From assembly GCA_036898135.1 (NCBI GenBank), contig CM072513.1, positions 16,872,009-16,936,008 on the forward strand: DNA of 64,000 nt, written 5' to 3'. Both the position numbers and the translations under genes were made by a program. This document shows positions 48,101 to 56,819 of this stretch, piece by piece. The DNA comes from Oncomelania hupensis. Its lineage: Eukaryota; Mollusca; Gastropoda; Littorinimorpha; Pomatiopsidae. Under the pieces are notes generated by a model. It was given only the letters and a program-made list of their open reading frames with translations, was not told where the DNA came from and made no database searches. Position 1 is the first letter of the stretch. Each line of letters opens with the position of its first letter.

Positions 48101-48513
48101 AGGGTCGCCAACATCGAGAACTACAGACATTTATTTCTACAATGTCAGTACTAGGGTCGCCAACATCGAGAACTACAGACATTTATTTCTACAATGTCAG
48201 TACTAGGGTCGCCAACATCGAGAACTACAGACATTTATTTCTACTATGTCAGTACTAGGGTCGCCGACATCGAGAACTAGACTTTATTTCTACAATGTCA
48301 GTACTAGGGTCGCCAACATCGAGAACTACAGACATTTATTTCCACAATGTCAGTACTAGGGTCGCCAACATCGAGAACTACAGACATTTATTTCTACAAT
48401 GTCAGTACTAGGGTCGCCAACATCGAGAACTACAGACATTTATTTCTACAATGTCAGTACTAGGGTCGCCAACATCGAGAACTACAGACATTTATTTCTA
48501 CAATGTCAGTACT
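48101..48513. repeat. 52-bp minisatellite, 8 copies
   Basis: Units of AGGGTCGCCAACATCGAGAA plus CTACAGACATTTATTTCTAC and AATGTCAGTACT start at 48101, 48153, 48205, 48257, 48306, 48358, 48410 and 48462. Seven are 52 bp and one is 49 bp. Copies differ at only a few bases. As 52 is not a multiple of 3, it is not a coding repeat. No spacers, so not a CRISPR array. Confidence 0.95.
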
Positions 48514-48725
48514 TATAGCTCAACTCCCCCACTAGCACTTCTCTTAACCCCTTGGTCTACCCCTACACTACGGCAATACACTACATTCGCAAACGTCTTC
48601 ACTGTAACATCCATCATAAAGATGACACACTGGCTTCGCTATACATCAAAGACTTGTACGCATCCCAAATATGTACAATAAACTATAAATCGCACGGGAC
48701 AACAATAACCTCGATTGGTGACATA

Positions 48726-48950
48726 GGTAAGAGACTATTCAGGTCACCGAGGGTTTTCTCAGGGTGCTCCGGTTACCCCTCTTCTTCCATATTTGTTGAG
48801 GATGCAGTCTTAACATTTCAACAATAAAAATAAATTTCCTTTCCGTCTTCTGATAGCGATCTCCCTGTCTTTACACCACCACATATTTGAATGATAGATG
48901 TGCGTTTGTTCTGTCTGTGAAATATAATTAAATGTCAGCGTGTATGTGGT
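48726..48950 (+). mobile_element. SINE family C, copy 5 (interrupted)
   Basis: Starts near TTCAGGTCACCGAGGGTTTT and keeps the ACACCACCACATATTTGAAT middle segment. It stops at a hAT-like insertion and resumes after it at 50056 with TACAGAATC before an ATC/TTA array. Confidence 0.75.
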
Positions 48951-50055
48951 CAGTGTTCCCGATTACGCACAGTAGTGCGTCAATTACGCACAAAATATTA
49001 AAAATGACGCAGAAAAATTTGCATGTGTGCGTCCTGTTTTTTTTTCGAATCGCTGATGTCAAAAATACGACCAACGAGTGGCGAACTAATTCACGGCATA
49101 ATCAGAATCAGAACCCAACTGAGACTGCCATTGCAGACGATTAAAGATTGTGTCGGGAGTTGTCGTCCTTAAAAATCGCATGCGCGCAAACTTCCTCCAA
49201 GTAATCCATTCACCGACAGTGTTCCCTCCACACACAAAAAATGAGAGTCCTTGGAACTCCCAGGTTTAAGAGTCCTTGTGCAAATTTTGAGAGTCCCCAA
49301 ATCAGAAAAAGAAATGTAAAAACAAGTCCAAGCCTAACTTTTTTTTTTAACTCTGTTAAAGCGTCACATTAGTTATCATAATCATATAAAACCAAAAAAT
49401 TAAAACATGTATTAAATGACAACTCCCGACACAATCTTGAATCGTCTGCAATGGCAGTCTAAGTTGGGTTCTGATTCTGATTATGCCGTGAATTAGTTCG
49501 CCACTCGTTGGTCGTATTTTTGACTTCAGCGATTTGAAAAAAATGTGTGCGTCCACAGGACGCACACATGCAAATTTTTCTGCGTCCTTTTTCATATTTT
49601 GTGCGTAATTGACGCACTACTGTGCGTAATCGGGAACACTGCACCGAACAGAAGAAATCGTGAATCCATTCTTTGATTCTATCATACACGATCATGTCAC
49701 TTCTGACTTGGTTGACAGGGACCAAAACCCGTTCATCCACAGCAACATCAACTACAGCTCCAGAAGCTGTTGTGCAGGGTGCTCTGAAGGAGTTTGCAGC
49801 AACCAAGCGACTCAGACTTAAATAAACATTTAATACATTTTTAAATTTTTTGGTTTTATATGATTATGATAACTAATGTGACGCTTTAACAGAGTAAAAA
49901 GAAAAAGAAAAAAGAAAAATAAGTGAGGCTTGAACTTGTTTTTACATTTCTTTTTCCGATTTGGGGACTCTCAAAATTTGCACAAGGACTCTTAAAATTT
50001 TATACCTGGGAGTCCCAAGGACTCTCATTTTTGTGTGTGTGTGGAGGGAACACTG
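48951..50055 (+). mobile_element. hAT-like element (outer copy) with self-insertion
   Basis: Left end CAGTGTTCCCGATTACGC and right end GTGTGGAGGGAACACTG share the 10-bp inverted terminus CAGTGTTCCC. GTGGT flanks both ends (48946-48950 and 50056-50060), and removing the element restores SINE C sequence. At 49217-49641 it is interrupted by an inverted, internally deleted copy of the same element. The outer internal region ends with a frame closing LKEFAATKRLRLK and then AATAAA, possibly the end of a lost transposase. Confidence 0.75.
49217..49641 (-). mobile_element. Inverted 425-bp internally deleted copy, nested
   Basis: Starts CAGTGTTCCCTCCACACAC (complement of the outer right end) and ends GCGTAATCGGGAACACTG (complement of the outer left end). 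CACCGA flanks it on both sides (49211-49216 and 49642-49647). Compared with the outer copy it lacks most of the middle, so it is a MITE-like derivative. Confidence 0.8.
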
Positions 50056-50079
50056 GTGGTTACAGAATCTATTATTGTT

Positions 50080-50081
<2 letters not shown>

Positions 50082-50146
<65 letters not shown>

Positions 50147-50150
50147 GTCG

Positions 50151-50196
<46 letters not shown>
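50082..50196. repeat. (ATC)n-(TTA)n array at SINE C tail
   Basis: ATC repeats, a short GTC/GTT step, then ATT repeats. Met and Ile homopolymer frames are artefacts. Confidence 0.95.
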
Positions 50197-50199
<3 letters not shown>

Positions 50200-50204
50200 G
50201 TCTA

Positions 50205-50325
50205 AAAGGTAAAGGTGTTCTCCCCTTTCGGTCGTTGGGAAGGGAAGCGTTTGGGACCTCACTTTTTTCTGGGTCAGCTTAATGAGGGCGGTACCTACCT
50301 CATCTCCGTCGCTGCTATGTGTGTT
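50205..50325 (-). mobile_element. 5S-derived SINE family J, copy 3 (3' end only)
   Basis: Minus-strand AGCAGCGACGGAGATGAGGT through AACGACCGAAAGGGGAG, and tail ACCTTTACCTTTTAGAC leading into the TAA array. The 5S head is absent. Confidence 0.7.
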
Positions 50326-50583
50326 ATTAAGTCTAACCAACACCACAAGCGATGTTAAAACTAGTTTGTGCTACATGTGTTGTAGAAGAATCAGATTCAG
50401 ATATTATATTGCCAAGTATCGTGCAATGCACAAGTAGGTACACAATCCCGCACGCGGACGATGTAAACTACACTACAGTTAATGGAATTTATACCTTCAA
50501 CTAAACTAACCCCTTTCTAGCCCAAGACTAGAATACAATTATCTCCCCTTCTAAAATACAATTATCTCCCTTTCTACTTTCAA

Positions 50584-50649
50584 CTCGGGCTACATCTAGG
50601 GGGTTTTCTCCGGGTAATACGGTTTGCTCCCCCAGCTAAAAACGTCAAA

Positions 50650-50685
<36 letters not shown>

Positions 50686-50790
50686 AAAACTAATATTAGG
50701 TAGGTTGGGTTTGGGGGGGCCATAGGCTGCGACTACGCCTTCCCCTGGGGAGGCGGCCCACAATGCCTCAATAGAGACAATAAAGCGTCA
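50584..50790 (+). mobile_element. SINE family D, copy 5 (body only)
   Basis: GGGGGTTTTCTCCGGGTAAT to GGGGAGGCGGCCCACAATG and AGACAATAAAGCG, with an (AAAT)n tract (50647-50685) expanded inside the body. Head missing. Confidence 0.8.
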
Positions 50791-50808
50791 AAAATCAAAA
50801 ACCAAAAA

Positions 50809-51060
50809 TCAAATCTAGTCTAACAGTAGAATACAATCTCTCCTTCTAGTGTAACAGTGCAATACAATTCTCTCCCCTTCTAGTCTAACAGTAAAATACA
50901 ATCATCACCAGATCTAGTCTAACAGTAGAATACAATCATCACCAGATCTAATCTAACAGTAGAATACAATCATCACCAGATCTAATCTAACAGTAGTGTA
51001 TAATGATCAGCAGATCTAATCTAACAGTAGAATACGATCATCTCCAGATCTAGTCGTAAC
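50809..51060. repeat. 34-bp minisatellite, about 7 copies
   Basis: AGTCTAACAGTAGAATACAA plus TCATCACCAGATCT repeats with small variation. Related half-units occur at 50510-50580. It lies just upstream of the full-length LINE. Confidence 0.85.
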
Positions 51061-51152
51061 TATTGTTAAAAAATATTTTTAGGAGCGTAAAGATGGACCG
51101 TCATTTACTTGACTACGCGTGTACTCGTATAATTCACTTTTTTTTTGTTTCT

Positions 51153-51163
51153 GTCTCTCTGAT
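51153..51163. repeat. Left target-site duplication of the LINE
   Basis: GTCTCTCTGAT here is repeated exactly at 56566-56576, on the other side of the retrotransposon. Confidence 0.85.
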
Positions 51164-51245
51164 AGGGAGGCCACTTCCGGTCCCAAATCATCAGCTGGGC
51201 TAGGAAAACACATCCATTGTTTTTCGACATTTCTTGGAAATATAA

Positions 51246-51818
51246 ATGAATAATCTGAGGAATATTGATAAGCATTTGTGTGTAAAAATGCAGTGCATTA
51301 TTTGGATGTGCCATCTCATGGCGAAGTGGGCCTTTTTCTGCAAAAATATGATTCGATGTGTCAAGCTTGGCTTTGGGGTAGAAAAAGATACCAGAGAGGT
51401 GATTGTCCAAACCGAAGAACACTATTTTTTCAGTAACTCCAAAGATGATCAGGTCAGTTGCGATGCACTTTTTTCAATGATGGCCGATTTAAAAGAGCGA
51501 ATGATGGCGATAGAGGGTTTGGTGAGGGAGCAGGGAAAGGACAAACAATCTAAACTTACGGTAGCCAGTGGCAACAACGTTCCGACCATGGAAAAACCGC
51601 TACTAACCCCCATCTTCGCCCGATCTTATGCTGAGGTCGCGTCTTCCACAAGTTCCAGGTCTGCTTCTCAGTCTAAATCGATGTCAACCCCAGGTCTGTC
51701 ATCAGGGGTAACAAGAAGAAAGAAATCGGAAAAAAGTAAAAGTTACGTCATGGATGCCAGAGAGAATGACGTCATGAAAGATATGACGACTAAAGAAAAA
51801 AAGTCCATGTGCACTTGA
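51246..51818 (+). CDS. LINE ORF1, N-terminal frame
   Basis: 190 codons from the ATG at 51246 to TGA at 51816-51818. The N-terminal part is Cys/Met-rich and of unknown role. A short helical segment follows (SMMADLKERMMAIEGLVREQ, residues about 78-97) that could act as a coiled coil in ORF1 self-association. Next is a Ser-rich and then Lys/Arg-rich stretch with SYAEVASSTSSRSASQSKS and RRKKSEKSK, plausible for RNA binding. No CCHC zinc knuckle is present. The frame overlaps the next one by 10 bases, and the heptamer A AAA AAG lies within the last 8 codons. Either the two frames are joined by -1 ribosomal frameshifting or this copy carries an indel in the A run. Confidence 0.75.
   Translation: MNNLRNIDKHLCVKMQCIIWMCHLMAKWAFFCKNMIRCVKLGFGVEKDTREVIVQTEEHYFFSNSKDDQVSCDALFSMMADLKERMMAIEGLVREQGKDKQSKLTVASGNNVPTMEKPLLTPIFARSYAEVASSTSSRSASQSKSMSTPGLSSGVTRRKKSEKSKSYVMDARENDVMKDMTTKEKKSMCT
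51797..51803 (+). promoter_or_regulatory. Candidate -1 ribosomal frameshift heptamer
   Basis: A AAA AAG in the correct X XXY YYZ phase of ORF1's first frame. The -1 frame is open only from 51794 (it has TAA at 51791-51793), and the zero frame stops at 51816. The heptamer thus lies in a window of about 22 bases where a -1 shift would join the frames. I did not identify a downstream pseudoknot. Confidence 0.5.
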
Positions 51819-52456
51819 ATAAAAGCGCGGAGCTTCCGAAAGTAGCCGTAATAGGAGATTCTGTGATCAGAAATGTTGATGGAAAAAGGCTTGGAAGATC
51901 GTACGGGTTCCATGCGTTTCACAAGAAGGCATCTGCAACGGAAGATCTATCGAAAATCCTTGAAGAGATATCGGCTGACAAGAACCCTGTACACAAGAAG
52001 ATGTTCACTGCAGAATACGTTCCAACTACGATTGAGGATCATATTGATGCTGCCGTTATTCACGTGGGGCTCAACGATTTGAAAAAGAAGGAGCCGAGAG
52101 CAGCTGCATTGAACTTGGCTACCAAGATCAAAAAGGTTGTCACAGAGAAGCCTTTGACCAAGTTCGTAGTAAGCAAAATAGCGCCAACTGGTCATCAGGA
52201 TTTGGAGAGAAAAAGATGTCTATTTAATGCTGTATTGGTGTCGGAATTGTTTGAAATCAAGAACATTTCATTCCTTCAACATGAGAATATCTCAAAGTAT
52301 GATTGTCCTGATGGAGTACACCCCAACCGAAGAGCTACAGCAACCCTGGCGAAGAACATTGGGCGTCACCTGAATTGGCTCCTATGGGAAAAAGTTAGAT
52401 CAAAAAATGATCGTCGAAGGGAAAATTGGTGGAACAAAAACTGGCAGTTCTACTAA
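51809..52456 (+). CDS. LINE ORF1, C-terminal frame: SGNH/GDSL-type esterase domain
   Basis: 215 codons in the -1 frame relative to the first ORF1 part, with no ATG at its start (GTG at 51809). It holds the conserved SGNH blocks: VAVIGDSVIRN (catalytic Ser of GDS, residue 18), VIHVGLNDL (Gly 87 and Asn 89) and CPDGVHPNRR (Asp 168, His 171). All four predicted active-site residues are present. In LINE ORF1 proteins such esterase domains are known from CR1-group elements; their substrate is unsettled and they may aid lipid or membrane association or RNP assembly. The basic tail KVRSKNDRRR could bind RNA. If fused to the first frame, ORF1 would be about 403 residues. Stop at 52454-52456. Confidence 0.85.
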   Translation: MHLNKSAELPKVAVIGDSVIRNVDGKRLGRSYGFHAFHKKASATEDLSKILEEISADKNPVHKKMFTAEYVPTTIEDHIDAAVIHVGLNDLKKKEPRAAALNLATKIKKVVTEKPLTKFVVSKIAPTGHQDLERKRCLFNAVLVSELFEIKNISFLQHENISKYDCPDGVHPNRRATATLAKNIGRHLNWLLWEKVRSKNDRRRENWWNKNWQFY

Positions 52457-52649
52457 ACATCATGCAAAATACAAAGACTGGATTTCACATTTACCAAAAA
52501 AGTGAAGAAGACAAACCAACACATAATTACATGAAAATAATAACATGTAAATTATTCATGAAGAATTATAATACAAACGCATTTTTTGTTAAAATAAATA
52601 AATACAGACTATATATCTGTAAGTGTAAGTTCAATAAGTTAGAATAATT

Positions 52650-55600
52650 ATGAAGCAAAATGAAATAACATTTTTTCAGTGGAACTGCAGGTCACTGGGT
52701 ACAAATTTATTATATTTTGAAAAATATATAGCGGATGAGAATTTTCACGTTCTAGCATTACAGTCATTGAATATTGACCCGAAGAGGCTCCCAAAGTTAA
52801 AGAATTATTATTATCCTCCTTTGTTTCATGCTCTTGAATTCGATGACAAAAGAAAAGTACAGACAGCTTTATATATTAGGTGTGATTTAGATTATTGCTT
52901 ATTTCCATCGCCTGTACCTACGTCACTAAAGAATATTTATAGTACTGCTGCAGTGTTGAAAATTAACAAGCATATTGTTTTAAATGTTTTGTCTGTATAT
53001 TTACCAGAAGGTCCGAAAGAAGAAAATACAGATTGGTTAAAAACATTAGTAAATTCAAATGCTAAGTGGTTAATAATGGGGGACTTTAATGCGCATTCGC
53101 CGTGGTGGGAGCCAGGTTGTACTATAGTAACAAGTAGCCGTTTAGTTGAAAATATTTTGGACTCTAAATTATGCCTCTTAAATGACGGTCAGTATACAAG
53201 AATCCCTGATGTTTCATACCACAGGCCCACGGCAATTGATCTGTCATTTACAACACCTGACTTAGCAATAACTTGCACTTGGTCTCCGCTAGACGATTGT
53301 CTAGGAAGTGATCATATACCAATTATTATTAAGCTCAAGGATGTTGATTATGATAAAGATGATAAAACAGAAGACATCATTCCTAAATTTAAATATAAAT
53401 TTGCAATATGGGAAGATTTTCAAGCACATCTCAATGCCATCGATACTGACGGTATTATTCATGATGATGTAGATGTGTTTTATTCAAATTTTAGAAATAA
53501 TATATTAACAGCAGCAGAAAAATATATACCAAAGTGTAAATCTAAGAAACTAAATAGCCATTCTGGAAATTCTTGGTGGAACAGTGAATGTGAAACAGCT
53601 GTAAATTTTAAAAAAGACTTATATAAGCATTGGATTAAAAATAAAACGGAAGAAAATTTCACAAAGATGAAATATGCTAAGATACAATGTAATAGGGTTA
53701 TAGCTCAGGCAAAAAAACAGTATTGGTCTGAATTTTGTGTTAAAGAGGTTTCAGAGTCAAAGGATATGCAAAAGGTATGGAAAAAAGTAAAAGAAATGAA
53801 AAATGGATTTAAACTTCAGTCGTATCCAATTAAATTAAGCAATAATAATTTTCCAAGTGCTAAAGAGAAGGCTGATGCTTTTGTAAAGATTTTTGCAGAA
53901 TATTCTTTATCATCAAGTCTTGATCCATCAGTACAACAATTAAGAAAAGAAAAAGAAAATGAGAAAGAATATGAAGACCCTTTGCCAAATAATTCTCATT
54001 TTATAAATGCCCCTATTGAATTTGAAGATTTCTTAGACTGTTTACAATCATTTTCATCAAACAAGACTGCAGTTGGGATTGATGGAATGTCATATCAATT
54101 ATTAACGCATTTGCCTTTGAAATGGAAAAAATTACTACATTCATTATGCCAACAGTGTTGGCAGAGTGGAACTCTCCCTATTATCTGGAAGAAGTCAGTA
54201 GTTATTCCAGTACATAAGCAAGGTAAATCTCGTTCCTCAATTCTTAATTATAGACCAATTGCATTGAACTCACATGTAGGGAAAGTATTTGAAAAAATAA
54301 TTCAGAAAAGAATAACATATTTTTGTGAAAAGAACAACGTAATTCCTAAAAATCAGGCAGGATTTAGAAAAGGTCGATGCACAACTGACCATTTGGTGAA
54401 ATTAACTAGTCATATTAAAAAACAGTTTGCTCATAGAAAAAGTACTCTTGCTGCATTTTTCGATGTCAAAAAAGCATATGACAGTGTGTGGCATGCAAGA
54501 TTGTTATATAAGTTAAAAAATATTGGAATAAGTGGTCATATGTATAATTATATAAAAAATTATTTAAATGGCAGATCTATATGTACACGAGTAGGAAACA
54601 CTTATTCATCTTATCATAACATTGACATGGGAATTCCTCAGGGCTCTATAATTGCACCATTATTGTTTTCAATACTTATTCACGATCTTCCCACTGTTAT
54701 TTCTAATTCATTAAATGTTGTTCAGTACGCTGATGATATTGCCATGTGGATTAATACATCTCTTCGAAAACATACAAAGCAGAGAGTAATAACACATGTA
54801 CAAAAACTGTTTCAAGAAGAACTGAAAAACCTTAATCTCTTTATGAAAAATAATGGTCTGGAATTGTCATCTGAAAAAACGTTTTTAATGCTTTTTAATA
54901 ATGGTATTAATCCTAAATGTTTACCTGTTTTAAAATTAAATGATGAGATTCTTATATACAAGAAACAGGTTAAATTTCTTGGTGTTCAGCTAACTTCTAA
55001 ATTAAACTGGAAATTACATATTGAACATTTAATAACAAAGGCAAGAAAATCCCTAAATTTATTAAAAATTATTAGTGTACAAAATTGGGGTCAGGATACC
55101 AAATCCCTCTTACATTTAGCAATATCACTAGTCCGTTCAAAGCTTGTTTATGGTCAGGAGGTGTACTTTTCATCAAACAATACATTATTAAATAAATTAC
55201 AAAGCATCGACAGTAGGGCTATTAAAGTTGCATTAGGTGTTCCAGTTCATGCTAATACAATTAAAACATACCAAGAAGCTGGAATATTACCATTAAACCA
55301 ACAACGGCAATTAGCTACTTCAAAATATGTATTAAGATGTTTATCTGTCCCTAATTCCGTACAGGAAGAAATTTTTATAGATGCAGAAGACTATCCAAAA
55401 AGAACTAAACATATTAATTCCTTGAAGCCAATTAAGAACTATACAAAAGATCTTTTTGAAAAGTGTAACATTGATATCACAGCAATTCCCGTTATGCCAT
55501 TAATATCACCTATTCCACCATGGGAGCACAGAAATGCAAATTTTAACATTGATTATAGTGTAACTAAAAAAGATGACAACACTAATCTCTTAGTTACTGA

Positions 55601-56270
55601 GGTAAAAGAGCATATTGAAAATAATTATTTAAACCATTTGAAGATTTTTACAGATGGTTCGGTATTAGATTCTTTAAATAGTGGATCGGCTTTTATCATT
55701 CCTGCATTAAATGTAAGACGCTCATATTATCTAGGAAAGGGGTTTTCTATATTTACGAGTGAGCTTTATGCTATTGTAATGGCTCTCAACTACATTATGA
55801 CTTTACCGTTAGAGCTCTTTGGTTTACTGATTTGTGTAGATTCAAAATCGGTTTTGTATGCTTTCAAACAGGGTAATTCCAAAGTAAGAAATGAATTCAT
55901 ATATGAAATTAAACATATGATCCATTGTATTTTTTCTAGAGGTATAGTTGTTGATTTCTGTTGGGTTCCAGCACATTGTGGAATTCATTGGAATGAAGTA
56001 TGTGACAAGTTAGCCAAAGAGGGAGCGCTAAGATCATTAGATTCTATTTCTGTTAACAATTTGAGTATGTGTTGTCATGAAATGTATTCCTTATTAGAAA
56101 AAGCAGTATGTCAAGATACTAGCATTAACAAGATTACTATACCGAACTGTTCACGACAGTTGTCAAAATTAATATACAAGTTAAGAATGAACTCATGGAA
56201 TACTAAATATTCGGCAAATATCCAGTGTATGTGTGGCAAAAATATATCAGTTTACCACATTTTTTTTTAA
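52650..56270 (+). CDS. LINE ORF2: endonuclease, reverse transcriptase, RNase H (premature stop)
   Basis: 1206 codons. Endonuclease (about 1-228): FFQWNCRSL, SVYLPEG, MGDFNAHSPWW (Asp 145, Asn 147), TAIDLSF and GSDHIPII. The usual metal-binding Glu after LQ is Ser 39 (LALQSLN). Reverse transcriptase (about 510-790): VVIPVHKQGK, NQAGFRKGRCTT, AAFFDVKKAYDSVWHA (Asp 605), GIPQGSIIAPLLF and VVQYADDIAMW (Asp 694-695), all intact. RNase H (about 997-1127): FTDGS (Asp 1002), SELYAI (Glu 1038), CVDSKSVLYAF (Asp 1064) and WVPAHCG with CDKLAKEGA (Asp 1119). It nicks target DNA, primes and copies its own RNA. A TAA at 56268-56270 cuts the terminal Cys/His motif (CMCG...H); the same frame continues to TAG at 56412-56414. 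Confidence 0.95.
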   Translation: MKQNEITFFQWNCRSLGTNLLYFEKYIADENFHVLALQSLNIDPKRLPKLKNYYYPPLFHALEFDDKRKVQTALYIRCDLDYCLFPSPVPTSLKNIYSTAAVLKINKHIVLNVLSVYLPEGPKEENTDWLKTLVNSNAKWLIMGDFNAHSPWWEPGCTIVTSSRLVENILDSKLCLLNDGQYTRIPDVSYHRPTAIDLSFTTPDLAITCTWSPLDDCLGSDHIPIIIKLKDVDYDKDDKTEDIIPKFKYKFAIWEDFQAHLNAIDTDGIIHDDVDVFYSNFRNNILTAAEKYIPKCKSKKLNSHSGNSWWNSECETAVNFKKDLYKHWIKNKTEENFTKMKYAKIQCNRVIAQAKKQYWSEFCVKEVSESKDMQKVWKKVKEMKNGFKLQSYPIKLSNNNFPSAKEKADAFVKIFAEYSLSSSLDPSVQQLRKEKENEKEYEDPLPNNSHFINAPIEFEDFLDCLQSFSSNKTAVGIDGMSYQLLTHLPLKWKKLLHSLCQQCWQSGTLPIIWKKSVVIPVHKQGKSRSSILNYRPIALNSHVGKVFEKIIQKRITYFCEKNNVIPKNQAGFRKGRCTTDHLVKLTSHIKKQFAHRKSTLAAFFDVKKAYDSVWHARLLYKLKNIGISGHMYNYIKNYLNGRSICTRVGNTYSSYHNIDMGIPQGSIIAPLLFSILIHDLPTVISNSLNVVQYADDIAMWINTSLRKHTKQRVITHVQKLFQEELKNLNLFMKNNGLELSSEKTFLMLFNNGINPKCLPVLKLNDEILIYKKQVKFLGVQLTSKLNWKLHIEHLITKARKSLNLLKIISVQNWGQDTKSLLHLAISLVRSKLVYGQEVYFSSNNTLLNKLQSIDSRAIKVALGVPVHANTIKTYQEAGILPLNQQRQLATSKYVLRCLSVPNSVQEEIFIDAEDYPKRTKHINSLKPIKNYTKDLFEKCNIDITAIPVMPLISPIPPWEHRNANFNIDYSVTKKDDNTNLLVTEVKEHIENNYLNHLKIFTDGSVLDSLNSGSAFIIPALNVRRSYYLGKGFSIFTSELYAIVMALNYIMTLPLELFGLLICVDSKSVLYAFKQGNSKVRNEFIYEIKHMIHCIFSRGIVVDFCWVPAHCGIHWNEVCDKLAKEGALRSLDSISVNNLSMCCHEMYSLLEKAVCQDTSINKITIPNCSRQLSKLIYKLRMNSWNTKYSANIQCMCGKNISVYHIFF

Positions 56271-56414
56271 TGTCCAGTTTTAAATGCAATGTATGAAAAC
56301 CAAGGACATAATTTGACTGAATATGGACATTCTTTAGATGATGTATTACATCATTCACAGATAACAGCAGTTGTGAAAATTATTCCACAGACTCCTATTG
56401 GTAGACTTTTATAG
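56271..56414 (+). pseudogene. ORF2 C-terminal tail beyond the premature stop
   Basis: Forty-seven codons in the same phase as ORF2 directly after the TAA, starting CPVLNAMYE and ending RLL before TAG. The first Cys completes the H-x4-C half of the zinc motif begun at residue 1193. As the frame is unbroken, a single base change at 56268 (GAA to TAA next to a T run) explains the stop better than an indel. Confidence 0.8.
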
Positions 56415-56565
56415 TTTGGTGTTAAATCCTTCTTCCCCTTTCATTCCATTTTGTTACAAGGTTTCTTAATTGTGATTTTATTTATATTGTTGTTGTTCTT
56501 AATTAATGTCTAATATCACCTGAATGTGTGAACAGACAATAAATGAAATATTGATTGATTGATTG
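56415..56565 (+). other. LINE 3' UTR and TTGA tail
   Basis: About 150 bp of AT-rich 3' UTR with AATAAA near 56539, ending in about four ATTG/TTGA units and not poly(A). Such short tandem tails suit elements whose RT recognises its own 3' end. Confidence 0.8.
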
Positions 56566-56576
56566 GTCTCTCTGAT
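56566..56576. repeat. Right target-site duplication of the LINE
   Basis: GTCTCTCTGAT, identical to 51153-51163. Confidence 0.85.
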
Positions 56577-56819
56577 CTAATCTTTGCAATAATTAAAAAA
56601 AAAAAAAAAACACAAAGATGGCAAGCCATTCAAATGTAATGTATTTTCAGATATTCACACACAGCAAACATAACATCCGCTATTTCCGAACTTCACATTT
56701 TCTGGGCGATGTTGTGACGTGGATTTATTCCCAACGAACCCAAAAGGAGCAAATGGAATGATAGACCGCGACCTAAACTATCCGCAAGCCAACCATGTTC
56801 CAAACCGGCTCAGCCAATT

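Larger units (their letters stand above)
51164..56565 (+). mobile_element. Near full-length non-LTR retrotransposon, 5.4 kb
   Basis: Bounded by an exact 11-bp duplication. Order: 82-bp 5' UTR from AGGGAGGCCACTTCCGG, ORF1 in two overlapping frames (51246-52456), a 193-bp gap, ORF2 (52650-56414 with one premature stop), a short 3' UTR with AATAAA at about 56539 and a terminal ATTGATTGATTGATTG tail. ORF2 has endonuclease, RT, RNase H and a terminal Cys/His motif, the jockey/I/LOA-like layout. ORF1 carries an SGNH-type esterase domain, better known from CR1/L2-group ORF1 proteins. Coding A/T bias is higher than in flanking DNA. Probably a recent insertion because both ends and nearly all frames are intact. 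Confidence 0.9.

Noticed and set aside
48101..48513. CRISPR-like array
   Set aside because: Units are contiguous without unique spacers and the context is eukaryotic.
51105..51422. Minus-strand 105-codon frame at the LINE start
   Set aside because: Antisense shadow of the 5' UTR and ORF1, with no motif.
53480..53662. Minus-strand 60-codon frame inside ORF2
   Set aside because: Antisense shadow of ORF2.
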